A DNA stretch of 64,000 bases, taken from assembly GCA_015179125.1 (NCBI GenBank), contig WHVA01000326.1, positions 62,001 through 126,000 on the forward strand. Direction: 5' to 3'. Below the pieces are notes generated by a model. That model saw only the letters and a program-made list of their open reading frames with translations. It was not told where the DNA came from and did not search any database. Shown here in pieces: positions 12,126-22,294 of the stretch. Position 1 is the stretch's first letter; each line of letters begins with the position of its first letter. The position numbers and the translations under genes were made by a program. Source of the stretch: Gautieria morchelliformis. Taxonomy: Eukaryota; Basidiomycota; Agaricomycetes; Gomphales; Gomphaceae.

Positions 12126-13093
12126 CAGGCGGTCATCTACGGAGGGTTACGTGACAGGGGGGGGTGCTACCGCACTAAACGTGCTACGTGCGCTACGTAA
12201 AGCTAAGTACCACCCTCTTTTTTTCCTGATGCTATCGCCTTTCACTACGGGCATCGCTGCCATGTGTGCGTAGATATCACCCTGTGCCCCTCTCTCTTCG
12301 TCTCCGGGCGTTGGTCGTTCCCGCGTACTCGAACAGTTCAAGCAGCGTGTAGCCTGCTTCATCGCGTGGTGGCACTGCATAACTTGTCGAGTGTTTCGTA
12401 ATTCTTGTCTCTCTTTTGACTTCATTTTTGGTTTGCTGTAATATAGTAACCGAGGGCTGGGACACAGTGACGAGAGAGACTACGCCGAGACATGGCACCA
12501 TACCTGGCTTACCTTTATATGTGCTGCGTTGATGTTTATTCGGTTATAGTTTTCTTGACTGCTTTCGCGCTCTTGAATTCATGACAGTTTACAAAGCTGG
12601 ACTATAGTCTATCCACTGTTTCACCCGAAGCCTGCATATATATGGATAATAGGGACGAAGGCATGTAAAGGACTTGTGCTTTCCCGCACGCTTACACGCT
12701 TCTAAATATAGGCTCCCATCACTCGACGTCGATCACACGCACGTGCTCGCCGGTGCCTTCCTGAAGCCCCATCAACATTCATCGACCGGGACCTCGGCGG
12801 GCCGTCCCCAAGACCCCATCCAGTCGGTGTACTTACGTGCCCATGCACACGTATTACGGTTTAGCGGCCTATGGATGGTGTCCTTGGACGCAGTGTGAAC
12901 GGCCGGGTCGTTCTCTGAATCACGCGCGAAAATGTCTTGGCGTGCGGGCTTCTACTTTTGTACATCTGGATATATCCCAAGCTAACGCACTTATATACGT
13001 ACACCTTACTTCAAGCCCCTTCCCACGCGCTCCTTTACAAGAAAAACACGAAACAAGATAATATTCAGTATACGCATGCCCTGGTGATACATA
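12126..13093. other. No gene recognised downstream of the GH28 gene
   Basis: No domain, RNA gene or repeat end could be supported. The segment next to 13094 should hold the 3' untranslated region of the GH28 gene. Short frames here have no recognisable content. Confidence 0.4.
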
Positions 13094-15274
13094 TTATTGC
13101 CCAGTTGGAGTACAAGGTCCTAAACGAACATAATAAGAGAGATCAATAATGCACGATACAATATTATCGATAACGGAATCTTTTACCTGGGAGACCCACT
13201 TCATTGATGACGTTAATGCACACGAACCTGGGAGCTAGTCCACTCGGTGGCTGCACAGCGAAGTTCTCGAACGCGATATTGGGGCACGGTGCAGCGGAAC
13301 TGCATTCGATGTCGACAACTGCGGCCAAGTCAGCAACCGAATCGGATCATGCATCAATACTTACGTTCGCTAGATTGCGATGCTCCAGTGAAGTCGATGA
13401 AGGTTATATTGCTATAGCGCAGCTGAGACGGCAAATCACCGCTGGAAAACAATGCAGACTCGCTACCAGCAATAATGAGAAAAATGTATAGTGTTGACGT
13501 ACGGCTGCCCGGAATTGGTTTGAAAGGCGTGGACTGGAAGGGAGACACGGTCGTTGAAAACGCCCTTCGCCACCACATTGTTCACCCTCCCTAATCACCT
13601 CATCAGCAACAACTCCAAGGTAAATGAAGTGGTATACGACCTCCGCCTCCTCCTCCTCCGGTGGGAGGAGAACCATGGACAGATCCCGTCCACGTCTGTT
13701 TGAAATCTCGTCACTCACGGGTATTGTATCGAACAGATGAATCCAACCTTGAAATATACACCGCTCATCATATTGGGCTGCACAGCCGGGTCAAGTCTTT
13801 GTGTCTGTCGTAAAGTTAAATTCATGAAACCTGCAGTGATTTTTTAAAAATTACCGTGATGTTCTCCAATAACACGTTCTCGACAATATCATCCTAGTAC
13901 AAAAGATGAATAATTCGCCAGGCGTCATAAGTGTGCATTCACAAATTGCTGGTATTGACCCAAGCTTCCAAACGCGATTCCATTTCCGCCTCGACATACA
14001 ATATTCTTTGCCAAGATGTTCGTAGAATTCTAGAGCGCTCCGTGGTCAATATTGGACGTCATCTTCCCGACGCACTTGCGTACCCCTTTGATTGCGAGGC
14101 AGTCGTCTCCGCAAGTGATCTAAAACAGAATCCTTGAGTCGGGTTCGAAGCGACATGCCTACATGAGATACGAACATCCCAATCGATCATGGTTACTTTG
14201 TCGGATCGATATGTGTCGATACCTAATGATGTTTTTTTAAATATCAGAGCACTCGCCTGGGGTCAAGTGAACTGACCGTCAGTGTTTGGGACAATACTGA
14301 GAGATATTCAGTAGGCAGGCACACAGCGAGTTTGGTACGGCTCATACGCACTTCTGCCCAGCAAAAGCTGATATCAGGAAAATAAAATCAGTCACACAGT
14401 ACACCTTTTTCAGGGAAAACTGTTTACCTGGGTTCGTATTCGTAGAGTTGCACGTCATGCCTTTATAAACCACGTCTTGACTGTTTGCCACGGCATTGCA
14501 CCAGAACGGAGGCGAATCGACCTTGAAGTTGTTCACAGTGCCTCGAGTCACGTTCGAGAGCGTCAACGAAACAGGACGACCATCGCCGTCCTCTCTGGTG
14601 TGATTAGTGAAAAATTCCCACCAAGGCTAGAAGAATCGATCCACAAGTGACTCTTGAAGATGTTATAACCACGCCTACCTGGCCATTGCCCTGAATACCT
14701 CCGAGGCCATGACCGTCTACAACGAAGTCCTTTCCAGTTAAGACAAACCAGGAAGCTTGGCTCTACCATAGCACCCTTTAAGAATGTATTTTTGAGCCAG
14801 AGTATGGGTGTGACCTACCTGGATGAAGATGACTTGGTATGTGTTCTCGCTTTGTAACCAAAAATCAATATCTGGTACGAACTGAGAGGCATTGTCGCTG
14901 AGCATTATATCACACTGGTACCTGGTACCGATACTTGACATGATGCACTTACATTCAGAGTCCCGCGGAGATCGACGGTCGCAGAATCGAGGTCCCAGGT
15001 CATTTTCCTACACGGAGAAAATTAAAAATCAATCTTGGATACCACCAGGCCGGCGGTTCACAGGCTAAGCTGCTAATCACCGAGTGATATTGTAGTCGCC
15101 AGGCGCAAACGTCGTGTGGCCGTTGTGGCCACATTTGGCGATGGCAGCGAGGATCTGTGTCGTGTCGTCCTGACCGAGGCCCGATGGACTCAGCGAGCAT
15201 TGTTCACCTTGGACGCCATTTATCATAAAGTACGAGGCCGCTGCCAACGCAAGTGTAGCAAGGTGAAGTTGCAT
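13094..15274 (-). CDS. Secreted GH28 exo-polygalacturonase-like enzyme, 17 exons
   Basis: A glycoside hydrolase family 28 enzyme that would cut pectin (galacturonan) outside the cell. I trace 17 exons on the minus strand: 15274-15081, 15007-14953, 14914-14819, 14762-14679, 14626-14428, 14367-14352, 14296-14277, 14222-14176, 14119-14084, 14029-13943, 13893-13855, 13804-13748, 13695-13641, 13590-13503, 13462-13365, 13318-13187 and 13119-13094. All introns are GT..AG and 37-73 bp; phases close to 442 residues. A signal peptide starts MQLHLATLALAAASYFM. Catalytic motifs include NTDGID (across two introns), the CGDDCLAIKG aspartates and GGNGIAFGSLGQY. Other family hallmarks are PWWEFFTN, PPFWCNAVA, TWTGSVHGSPPTGGGGGG and CPNIAFENF near the end. 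The exons of 16 and 20 bp are unusually small. No lesion was seen, unlike the host genes at 28-35 kb. Confidence 0.9.
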
Positions 15275-15357
15275 GGTGAGGCCCCGAGGTGCTGTAACTT
15301 AGAAGACGGAACGGGGCCGACTACAGTACTTATTGGTGTTCTTGGACTCAATAGATG

Positions 15358-15367
15358 CCATAAATAG
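15358..15367 (-). promoter_or_regulatory. TATA-like element upstream of the GH28 gene
   Basis: Read on the minus strand, CTATTTATGG lies about 85 bp before the GH28 start codon, a plausible TATA-like position in fungi. No test of function is possible from sequence alone. Confidence 0.25.
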
Positions 15368-16048
15368 AATGACGCTTCCAAAAAATATCCGAAGAATCCG
15401 TGACAGTCATAAGCCCTGGTTGCGGTGCCGCCTGTAGGCCCGCCGCACCGCTCGTGGCGGTGCTCCACAAAAGTGCGAACTCGAGTATCAGATCAGAATG
15501 CACCAACCCATAACCGCGTGACATGGACGAGACTTGTTCTTGCATGGCTGGTGATCTATCTTAATACTTACCCTTCATGTGAATCGTCGACACATGCACA
15601 GGCGCCTCGATCGATGGTTTAGTTCGATGCCAGGATCATCAGAGACTCACCAATAGTTCTGTGGGCAACCTAGGCTAGCATGATACAGTTGCCTTTAGTA
15701 CGGAACCTCGTGACCAAGACCAACCACACTGCGAGGCTACTATGTAGTAACGAGAACCTCGATCGAGCACCACTGTAGAACTAGACGTAGATGTGGAACT
15801 TTACTTCCTTCCGGTTGTGCGCGGCCTGGCCCAGGCCTTTGAGACGACCGGTGCCACTTCAAACTTGTTACTTGAGGCGGTCCGACGGAGCGACGTTGAG
15901 GTGTAGGGATGATCACCTGGAGTTGCCAAGAGAAATATAGTAACGTGTATGGCGAACCGCCTCAGAATCCTATATTTGATATTTGGTCGTCACGGGACGT
16001 CCTACTCGGTACCATTAATCTCGCGTACCGGATACCGGGTGGGGTACA
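15368..16048. other. Intergenic, no gene recognised
   Basis: This stretch lies between the GH28 promoter and the left LTR of the outer Copia element. I see no coding, RNA or repeat feature that I can support. Confidence 0.4.
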
Positions 16049-16269
16049 TGTGGAACGAAGGAGATATAATAATCTGATATTCTACGATCTGTACAAGATC
16101 ATCTGTCCTTATATACTAATTATGATGTTCCTATATTACCAATCTCTTCGAGCTGCTGTGCCGATGCGATGCCGATGCACCAGCAACCCGGGGTCGAGAG
16201 CGATCTCGAACCTCCGGCTAAATGCGTGCCGGCTCTGCCTCGGCGGTGTCATCGTCCCGATTACTAACA
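16049..16269 (-). repeat. 3' LTR of outer Copia
   Basis: A 221-bp LTR, TGTGGAACG..TTACTAACA on the plus strand. CTCCCCCTCAG follows it directly, the complement of a polypurine tract, which identifies this as the 3' LTR of a minus-strand element. Confidence 0.9.
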
Positions 16270-17035
16270 CTCCCCCTCAGCGAGAAGTCGCTTTGGCAAA
16301 ATCCTAATTTCCCTAATAGATACCTGTGTTGATGTAAATCCAATCCCTTTGTAAATATGTCCGCTATGTTCTCCTTTGTCGGTACGTACGTAAGTGATGC
16401 CTCGTGAGAGGCCACTTTCTCACGGATGAAATGATATGTGACATTGATGTGTTTGGTACGCGCATGATACGTTGCGTCATGCGATAGTGTAATGGCGCCT
16501 AGATTGTCTGATCGAAGTGACGTGGGCTGGGTTTGATCGATTCCAAGTTCCTCGATAAAACGCCTCAGCCAGATTAATTGCTTGGCGCCCTCGGTAAGTG
16601 CCATGTATTCGGCCTCCGTGGTAGATAGCGCGATCGTTCGCTGCTTCTTCGAGCTCCATGCGATAGCTCCCCCTCCTAGTATAGCTACATAGCCACTAAT
16701 AGATAGTGCGTCGTTTCTATTAGCATAATCTGAGTCAACGAATATTTCGAGGTCGAGACCAGCGTCTTGTCGGAAGGTTATGCCATCGTCACGTGACCCC
16801 TTGAGGTACCTGAGCGCGTGCTTGATCACCAGTGCTCGGTTCCATAAGTAGTAGTGAATTGGCTCAGATGTTGTACGGTAAAGGCCAAATCAGGTCGCGT
16901 GCTGAGTGCTGCATACATTAATGATCCGATTGCTTTGGCATAGGGTACTTCGGCAGCTGGACCTGTCGAGTCCATGGGTGTCGTGAGTTTGATCATTTTA
17001 TGCAGAGGTGTAGATACGGAATGTGCTGTTGTCAT

Positions 17036-17533
17036 TGTTGGGTGCATTTATGCTCCTGCACCAAAATCAAGCATAATATATTCAATTTGTTGTGTGGCCT
17101 TCCAATTTCTTCTCACATTGTTCTTGTATTATGCATCCATTTCTCTGGTTATTTTCGAAATTTTCCACTCATTCCTTATCTCTCTATTTCATCTTGTTAT
17201 TCCTACTTTCACAAGCGGCTGCACCCAGCGGAGTCTGAAATGACTTCGACGCGCGAGCTCTTGGGCGCTAAAGGGCCGGGTAGTAGTACATGCGCAGTGG
17301 AACACATTTCCCCCTCTCTCAGTGACCACTAAATTCACTGAGAGAGGCAAGTAAATTAGTCTAGTAGTCTTTGCATTTATTGACCTAGAAATCCTCTGTA
17401 GTGAATTGATTTCTAGGTAGTGTATAATATATTTATAGTGACCACTAAATTCACTGAGAGAGTGAATTGATTTCTAGTCTATTCTTTTGAATAACAAGTC
17501 CATACCTACTGCCTATAATTCCTGTCCTCTACA
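17036..17533 (+). repeat. 5' LTR of inner Copia
   Basis: A 498-bp LTR holding a strong 12-bp hairpin (17314-17346) and a second partial copy of the same motif near 17437-17462. It should carry the promoter and polyadenylation signals of the element. Confidence 0.93.
17314..17346. other. LTR hairpin (12-bp stem, 9-nt loop)
   Basis: CTCTCTCAGTGA and its exact reverse complement TCACTGAGAGAG flank the loop CCACTAAAT. The same hairpin recurs at 22075-22107 in the 3' LTR. In the diverged solo LTR at 38374-38405 the stem is identical and the loop is CAATAAAT. Possible roles are RNA 3' end formation, packaging or protein binding; none is shown. Confidence 0.75.
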
Positions 17534-17534
17534 G

Positions 17535-17547
17535 GGTTATGGGCCCC
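17535..17547 (+). other. Primer-binding site of inner Copia, containing the start codon
   Basis: GGTTATGGGCCCC lies one base after the 5' LTR and matches the site used by the other two Copia elements here. The ATG of the long frame (17539) falls inside it, so primer binding and translation start overlap. Confidence 0.6.
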
Positions 17548-20500
17548 GGAGACACTTCTGAGAAGCTGTTGGGTGTTGAGAAGCTTGCTACTGATGGAAG
17601 TAATTGGCCATTGTGGCGAGCCACTCTCATCAGCTATTTCGAGTCCAAAAATCTGCTCAAGCATGTAGAAGGGAGAGTCACTCGTCCTCCTGATCCTCCA
17701 GTCATGCCCCCAGGCCATATTCTAACAGAAGCTGAGGAAACTCAGATGGATAAGGCCGAGGAGAAGCTGGAGAGATACCTTGCTAGAGAAGGACAAGCCA
17801 AGACCCAAATCATCGTCTCAGTGTCAGAGTCATTAGCCCTGATGCTACAGAAGCAGAAGACAGCAAAAGAGACTTGGGATGCACTGGTCAATGAAATGAC
17901 CAAAAAGCCCAAGATGGTCCTCACCAGCCTGCAGAGACAACTCCGCAGTATGAGATGTCCTGAGGATGGAGACTTGAGAGATCACTTGGACAAGGCCCAA
18001 GACCTATATGCTCGTCTTAATGAGATGGGAGCTAGAGTTTCTGAAGAAGAATTCATGGACATAATCCTTGCGTCACTTCCACCATCCTATGAGGCAGTCA
18101 TGAATGCCCTTACAACTTCGCTTGAAGAATGCGGGATGCCATTGGTCCCTGATAATATTATTAGGGTACTAAAGGCTCAGTATGACAGGAAGAAAACACT
18201 CCCGCAAGAAGAGCAGGTGTTTATTGGTTCATCTACTAAGAAGGACCAGAAGGGGCAGAAGGCGCATGTATGCACCAACTGCAAAAAGCCTGGACATTCC
18301 ATCGAAAATTGCTGGGCTAAAGGAGGTGGTAAAGAAGGTCAAGGACCACGTCAGAAGAAGAAAGCCAAAGGCAAGAAGAAGAAGAAGGGTAAAGCAAAAG
18401 CGAATGTTGCCGAAGAAGAGTCTACTTCTGAGGAAAGTGGTGATGGGCATCTTGCCTTCACCAATTTTGACGAGTGCTCTAATTTCAATCTGAGCACATC
18501 CTCAGGAGTTATAGTTATACTCGACACCGGAACGACATCGCATATGACTCCTCACAAAAATTTATTGAGGAACTACTGTCAATTCTCACAGCCGAGGACT
18601 ATCCGAGCAGCCAACAAAGGTACCTTTGATGCCTTCGGCTCAGGACTGCTCGTATTATCCAATAAGGTTGGAGATAGAACAGTAGAAGTCACGTTGCAAG
18701 ATACATACTATGCACCCAAAATTGCTGCTACCCTCGTCTCGATCGGTCGGTGCGATGATGCTGGCTACGACATTCGACTCGGTGGCCAGAAATGCACAAT
18801 ATCTAATGCTGCTGGAAAAGTATTGATGCAAGCACCGAAAGTCAATGGCTTATATCGACTAGACCTCCAGTCACCAAGTGCTCAAGCCCATATGTGTTTA
18901 TCTGCCATGGAAATTCATCAAAAGATGGGGCACATTTCGCAGAAGTCCCTACAACATCTATTAAATCATGGCATGATATTGGGCATTGAACTGAGCTCCA
19001 CAGGCGATAGAATTGTCTGTGATGCGTGTATTCAGGCCAAGATTGCGCGCAAACCTCTTCCTCGAGAACCCAGAGACCGAACATCAAAATTCGGTGACAG
19101 AATTTATTCTGATGTCTGGGGACCTGCAAGACACCTCACGATCGATAAGAAGTCATATTATGTCTCCTTTATCGATGACTACTCAAGAGAATCGGTGATC
19201 TATCTCATGGCGAACAAATCAGAAGCATTCTCAAAGTACAAGCTCTACGAGGCTTTAATGCTTCGACAGAGAAATGTGCACATCAAGGCACTTGTTTCTG
19301 ATCGAGGGGGCGAGTATACGAGCTCTGAATTCGAACAGCATCTAGCCAAACAAGGCACGAAGCATCAGTTGACGGTACACGACACACCAGAGTCCAATGG
19401 TGTTGCGGAACGCCTGAACCGAACTCTCACTGAGAGAACTCGTGCCATGCTGCTAGAATCAGGCCTTCCTAAGATATTATGGGGCTATGCGATACAGCAT
19501 GCCAATTATCTTAGGAACAGGACGCATACAAGAGCTCTACCGGATAAAACGCCCTACGAGATGATTCACCATGAAAAACCAAATCTCAAAGACATTCACG
19601 CGTGGGGAACTGAAATCTATGTTAAAGTCACTCAGGGAGATAAATTGGCAGCTCGTGCCAAGAGAGCTCGGTGGATAGGAATTTCTGCGCAGAGCCATGG
19701 TCATTATATTTATTGGCCTGACTCGCACAAAGTTTCTGTCGAGCGGAATGTTGTGTTTGATTTAGAGATGAAGAAGGGAAAGGTCCCAATCATTTCTATT
19801 GAGGAATCCAAGCTACCTACGTCCAGAGAGGAGAAGAAGGCCATTCCGGCATCAGTGCCTGTGCCCGGTCGCTTAGTCAGCGAAGAGGCAAAGATCGAAG
19901 AAATTGATGAAAATGCACCAGAGGAATATCTTGAAAAGCTGCAACCTATTCAGGGAGTTGATGACAGACCTAGAGAAGCTGAACCGATAAGGAGAAGCGA
20001 AAGGATCCGTCAACAACAAGTGCAGCCGGCCCCATCAGGTCCCGTAACAAGATCTCAAACCCAGAGACAAGCTGGCGCACATATGACTACGCTAGCTTAC
20101 GAGGACGTTGAGGACCATAAAGAAGTTTTATTCGACCAAGAATTATCCTCCGAGATTGATGGCATCAGTAGCTATGAGTGTGCCATCAGTGCGTTTCTAA
20201 CCGACGGTCAAAACAATAACAAGGCGCCGGATTTGAGTCAAATTGAACCTAGCAATGCAGACGAAGCTCTGAATAATCCTATATGGAAGAAATCAATGGA
20301 CAAAGAGTATGAGGCCCTAATCGACAGGGGAGTGTGGGAAAGAACCAAACCACCTCCTGGAGCCAACATTGTCGGCAACAAATGGGTCTACCTTTGGAAG
20401 CGTAATCCAGAAGGGAAACCAATAGTACCTAAATCGAGAATGGTCGCCCAAGGCTTCACACAGAAGTTTGGAGTCGACTATGATGAGACATACTCACCTG

Positions 20501-21783
20501 TTGCTCGGTTATCCTCCCTACGGATCATATGCGCCATTGCTGCTAGGAATGACTGGCCTATTCATCAAATGGACGTGGACTATGCATACCTCAATGCTAC
20601 GTTGCCCGAACCTATTTACATGAAGCAGCCGTATGGATATGAGTCAGGAGACAAAGGCGAAGTGCTACTTTTGAAGAAAGCACTCTACGGCCTCAAGCAA
20701 TCTGGAAGAGAATGGTACAAACGTCTAAGTGGTGAATTCCACAAGTTAGGATTCACTACGTCAGCCACAGACGGGGCTGTATTTTATAGACGTGGCGGAA
20801 AGGGGCATGTGATCATTGCAACAGCTGTGGACGACCTTACCATCACAGCTGAGAATCAGTCAGTCCTGGACGAAGTCAAACGAGATCTTGCTCAGGTCTT
20901 CAGTATGAAAGATCTAGGCGAGATTCATTGGCTATTGAATCTCAAAATCGAAAGAGACTGGCAGAAGAAGACCATTGCAATTTCACAACCTGCATACATC
21001 GAGAAGATCATCAAAAAATTTAATCTCGAAGATGCAAAGACTTATGCTACGCCTCTTGATCCAGCCGTAAAATTATCTAAAGACCAATGTCCTTCTACAG
21101 AGAGAGGCAAGAAAGCCATGTCGAAGTTTCCATACAGGCAAGCTATAGGATCACTGATGTGGGCGGCTGTAGCCACTCGACCTGACATTGCATTTGCGGT
21201 GTCATTACTCTCGCAATTCCTTGAAAATCCAGGTGGCACACACTGGAATGCAGTCAAACGTGTCTTCAAATATTTGAAAGGCACGAAGCATTACAAGCTC
21301 ACACTTGGAAGAAATCAAGACGGCTTGATGGGGTATTCAGATGCGGATTGGGGTTCACAGAGTCATAGGCGTTCGTATTCGGCATACTTATTTCAGATTG
21401 ATGGAGGCACTGTTTCATGGAGTTGCCAGAAACAGTCGATAGTAGCCCTCTCATCAACTGAAGCCGAATTCGTCGCCCTGACCCACGCGGGCAAAGAGGC
21501 TCTTTGGATGCGCCATTTTATTTCTGAAATATTCCAACCACTGAACAGACCCATCCAAGTTTATTCAGACAATCAATCAGCCATTGCCATCACGTATGGC
21601 ACCCAACAACACACGAGAACCAAGCATTTCGACATCCGATTATATTTCCTTCGAGATATAATCAAAAATCAACAAGCCAAGCTCGTTTATTTGCCAACCG
21701 AACAAATGTTGGCAGATATCCTCACTAAAGGACTTCCTAGTCCTAGAGTGAAGATTCTCAACGAGCAAATCGGAATATATTAA
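17539..21783 (+). CDS. Copia Gag-Pol polyprotein (1414 residues), inner element
   Basis: One uninterrupted frame with the Copia domain order. Approximate residues: Gag-like UBN2 region 20-215; zinc knuckle CTNCKKPGHSIENC near 245-258, followed by a Lys-rich stretch; protease with DTGTTSHMT near 328; integrase zinc region HQKMGH..CDACIQAK near 460-500; and integrase core segments YSDVWGP, SDRGGEYTS and ESNGVAERLNRT between 525 and 630. RT begins near 920 with WVYLWKRNPEGK, with YGLKQSGREWY and VDDLTIT near 1050-1100. RNase H follows, with YSDADWGS, SSTEAEFVAL and SDNQSAIAITYG from 1265 on. The product is expected in cytoplasmic virus-like particles that make cDNA and insert it in the nucleus. 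The start codon lies within the primer-binding site. Confidence 0.95.
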   Translation: MGPGDTSEKLLGVEKLATDGSNWPLWRATLISYFESKNLLKHVEGRVTRPPDPPVMPPGHILTEAEETQMDKAEEKLERYLAREGQAKTQIIVSVSESLALMLQKQKTAKETWDALVNEMTKKPKMVLTSLQRQLRSMRCPEDGDLRDHLDKAQDLYARLNEMGARVSEEEFMDIILASLPPSYEAVMNALTTSLEECGMPLVPDNIIRVLKAQYDRKKTLPQEEQVFIGSSTKKDQKGQKAHVCTNCKKPGHSIENCWAKGGGKEGQGPRQKKKAKGKKKKKGKAKANVAEEESTSEESGDGHLAFTNFDECSNFNLSTSSGVIVILDTGTTSHMTPHKNLLRNYCQFSQPRTIRAANKGTFDAFGSGLLVLSNKVGDRTVEVTLQDTYYAPKIAATLVSIGRCDDAGYDIRLGGQKCTISNAAGKVLMQAPKVNGLYRLDLQSPSAQAHMCLSAMEIHQKMGHISQKSLQHLLNHGMILGIELSSTGDRIVCDACIQAKIARKPLPREPRDRTSKFGDRIYSDVWGPARHLTIDKKSYYVSFIDDYSRESVIYLMANKSEAFSKYKLYEALMLRQRNVHIKALVSDRGGEYTSSEFEQHLAKQGTKHQLTVHDTPESNGVAERLNRTLTERTRAMLLESGLPKILWGYAIQHANYLRNRTHTRALPDKTPYEMIHHEKPNLKDIHAWGTEIYVKVTQGDKLAARAKRARWIGISAQSHGHYIYWPDSHKVSVERNVVFDLEMKKGKVPIISIEESKLPTSREEKKAIPASVPVPGRLVSEEAKIEEIDENAPEEYLEKLQPIQGVDDRPREAEPIRRSERIRQQQVQPAPSGPVTRSQTQRQAGAHMTTLAYEDVEDHKEVLFDQELSSEIDGISSYECAISAFLTDGQNNNKAPDLSQIEPSNADEALNNPIWKKSMDKEYEALIDRGVWERTKPPPGANIVGNKWVYLWKRNPEGKPIVPKSRMVAQGFTQKFGVDYDETYSPVARLSSLRIICAIAARNDWPIHQMDVDYAYLNATLPEPIYMKQPYGYESGDKGEVLLLKKALYGLKQSGREWYKRLSGEFHKLGFTTSATDGAVFYRRGGKGHVIIATAVDDLTITAENQSVLDEVKRDLAQVFSMKDLGEIHWLLNLKIERDWQKKTIAISQPAYIEKIIKKFNLEDAKTYATPLDPAVKLSKDQCPSTERGKKAMSKFPYRQAIGSLMWAAVATRPDIAFAVSLLSQFLENPGGTHWNAVKRVFKYLKGTKHYKLTLGRNQDGLMGYSDADWGSQSHRRSYSAYLFQIDGGTVSWSCQKQSIVALSSTEAEFVALTHAGKEALWMRHFISEIFQPLNRPIQVYSDNQSAIAITYGTQQHTRTKHFDIRLYFLRDIIKNQQAKLVYLPTEQMLADILTKGLPSPRVKILNEQIGIY

Positions 21784-21796
21784 GCTTGAGGGGGCG
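21784..21796 (+). other. Polypurine tract of inner Copia
   Basis: GCTTGAGGGGGCG lies between the stop codon of the polyprotein and the 3' LTR, where the plus-strand primer for reverse transcription is expected. Confidence 0.65.
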
Positions 21797-22294
21797 TGTT
21801 GGGTGCATTTATGCTCCTGCACCAAAATCAAGCATAATATATTCAATTTGTTGTGTAGCCTTCCAATTTCTTCTCACATTGTTCTTGTATTATGCATCCA
21901 TTTCTCTGGTTATTTTCGAAATTTTCCACTCATTCCTTATCTCTCTATTTCATCTTGTTATTCCTACTTTCACAAGCGGCTGCACCCAGCGGAGTCTGAA
22001 ATGACTTCGACGCGCGAGCTCTTGGGCGCTAAAGGGCCGGGTAGTAGTACATGCGCAGTGGAACACATTTCCCCCTCTCTCAGTGACCACTAAATTCACT
22101 GAGAGAGGCAAGTAAATTAGTCTAGTAGTCTTTGCATTTATTGACCTAGAAATCCTCTGTAGTGAATTGATTTCTAGGTAGTGTATAATATATTTATAGT
22201 GACCACTAAATTCACTGAGAGAGTGAATTGATTTCTAGTCTATTCTTTTGAATAACAAGTCCATACCTACTGCCTATAATTCCTGTCCTCTACA
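21797..22294 (+). repeat. 3' LTR of inner Copia
   Basis: 498 bp, about one difference from the 5' LTR. It is followed by the target duplication GTCAT at 22295-22299. Confidence 0.93.

Larger units (their letters stand above)
17036..22294 (+). mobile_element. Inner Ty1/Copia element, looks whole and very young
   Basis: A plus-strand Copia inserted in the outer Copia. LTRs of 498 bp lie at 17036-17533 and 21797-22294 (TGTTGGG..CTCTACA); by eye they differ at about one position. A perfect 5-bp target duplication GTCAT flanks it (17031-17035 and 22295-22299). A primer-binding site (17535-17547) follows the first LTR, a single long reading frame fills the interior (17539-21783), and a polypurine tract (CTTGAGGGGGCG) precedes the second LTR. 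It appears whole, with no breaks seen, and must be among the most recent insertions in the window. A diverged relative is present as a solo LTR at 38094-38581. Confidence 0.95.
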
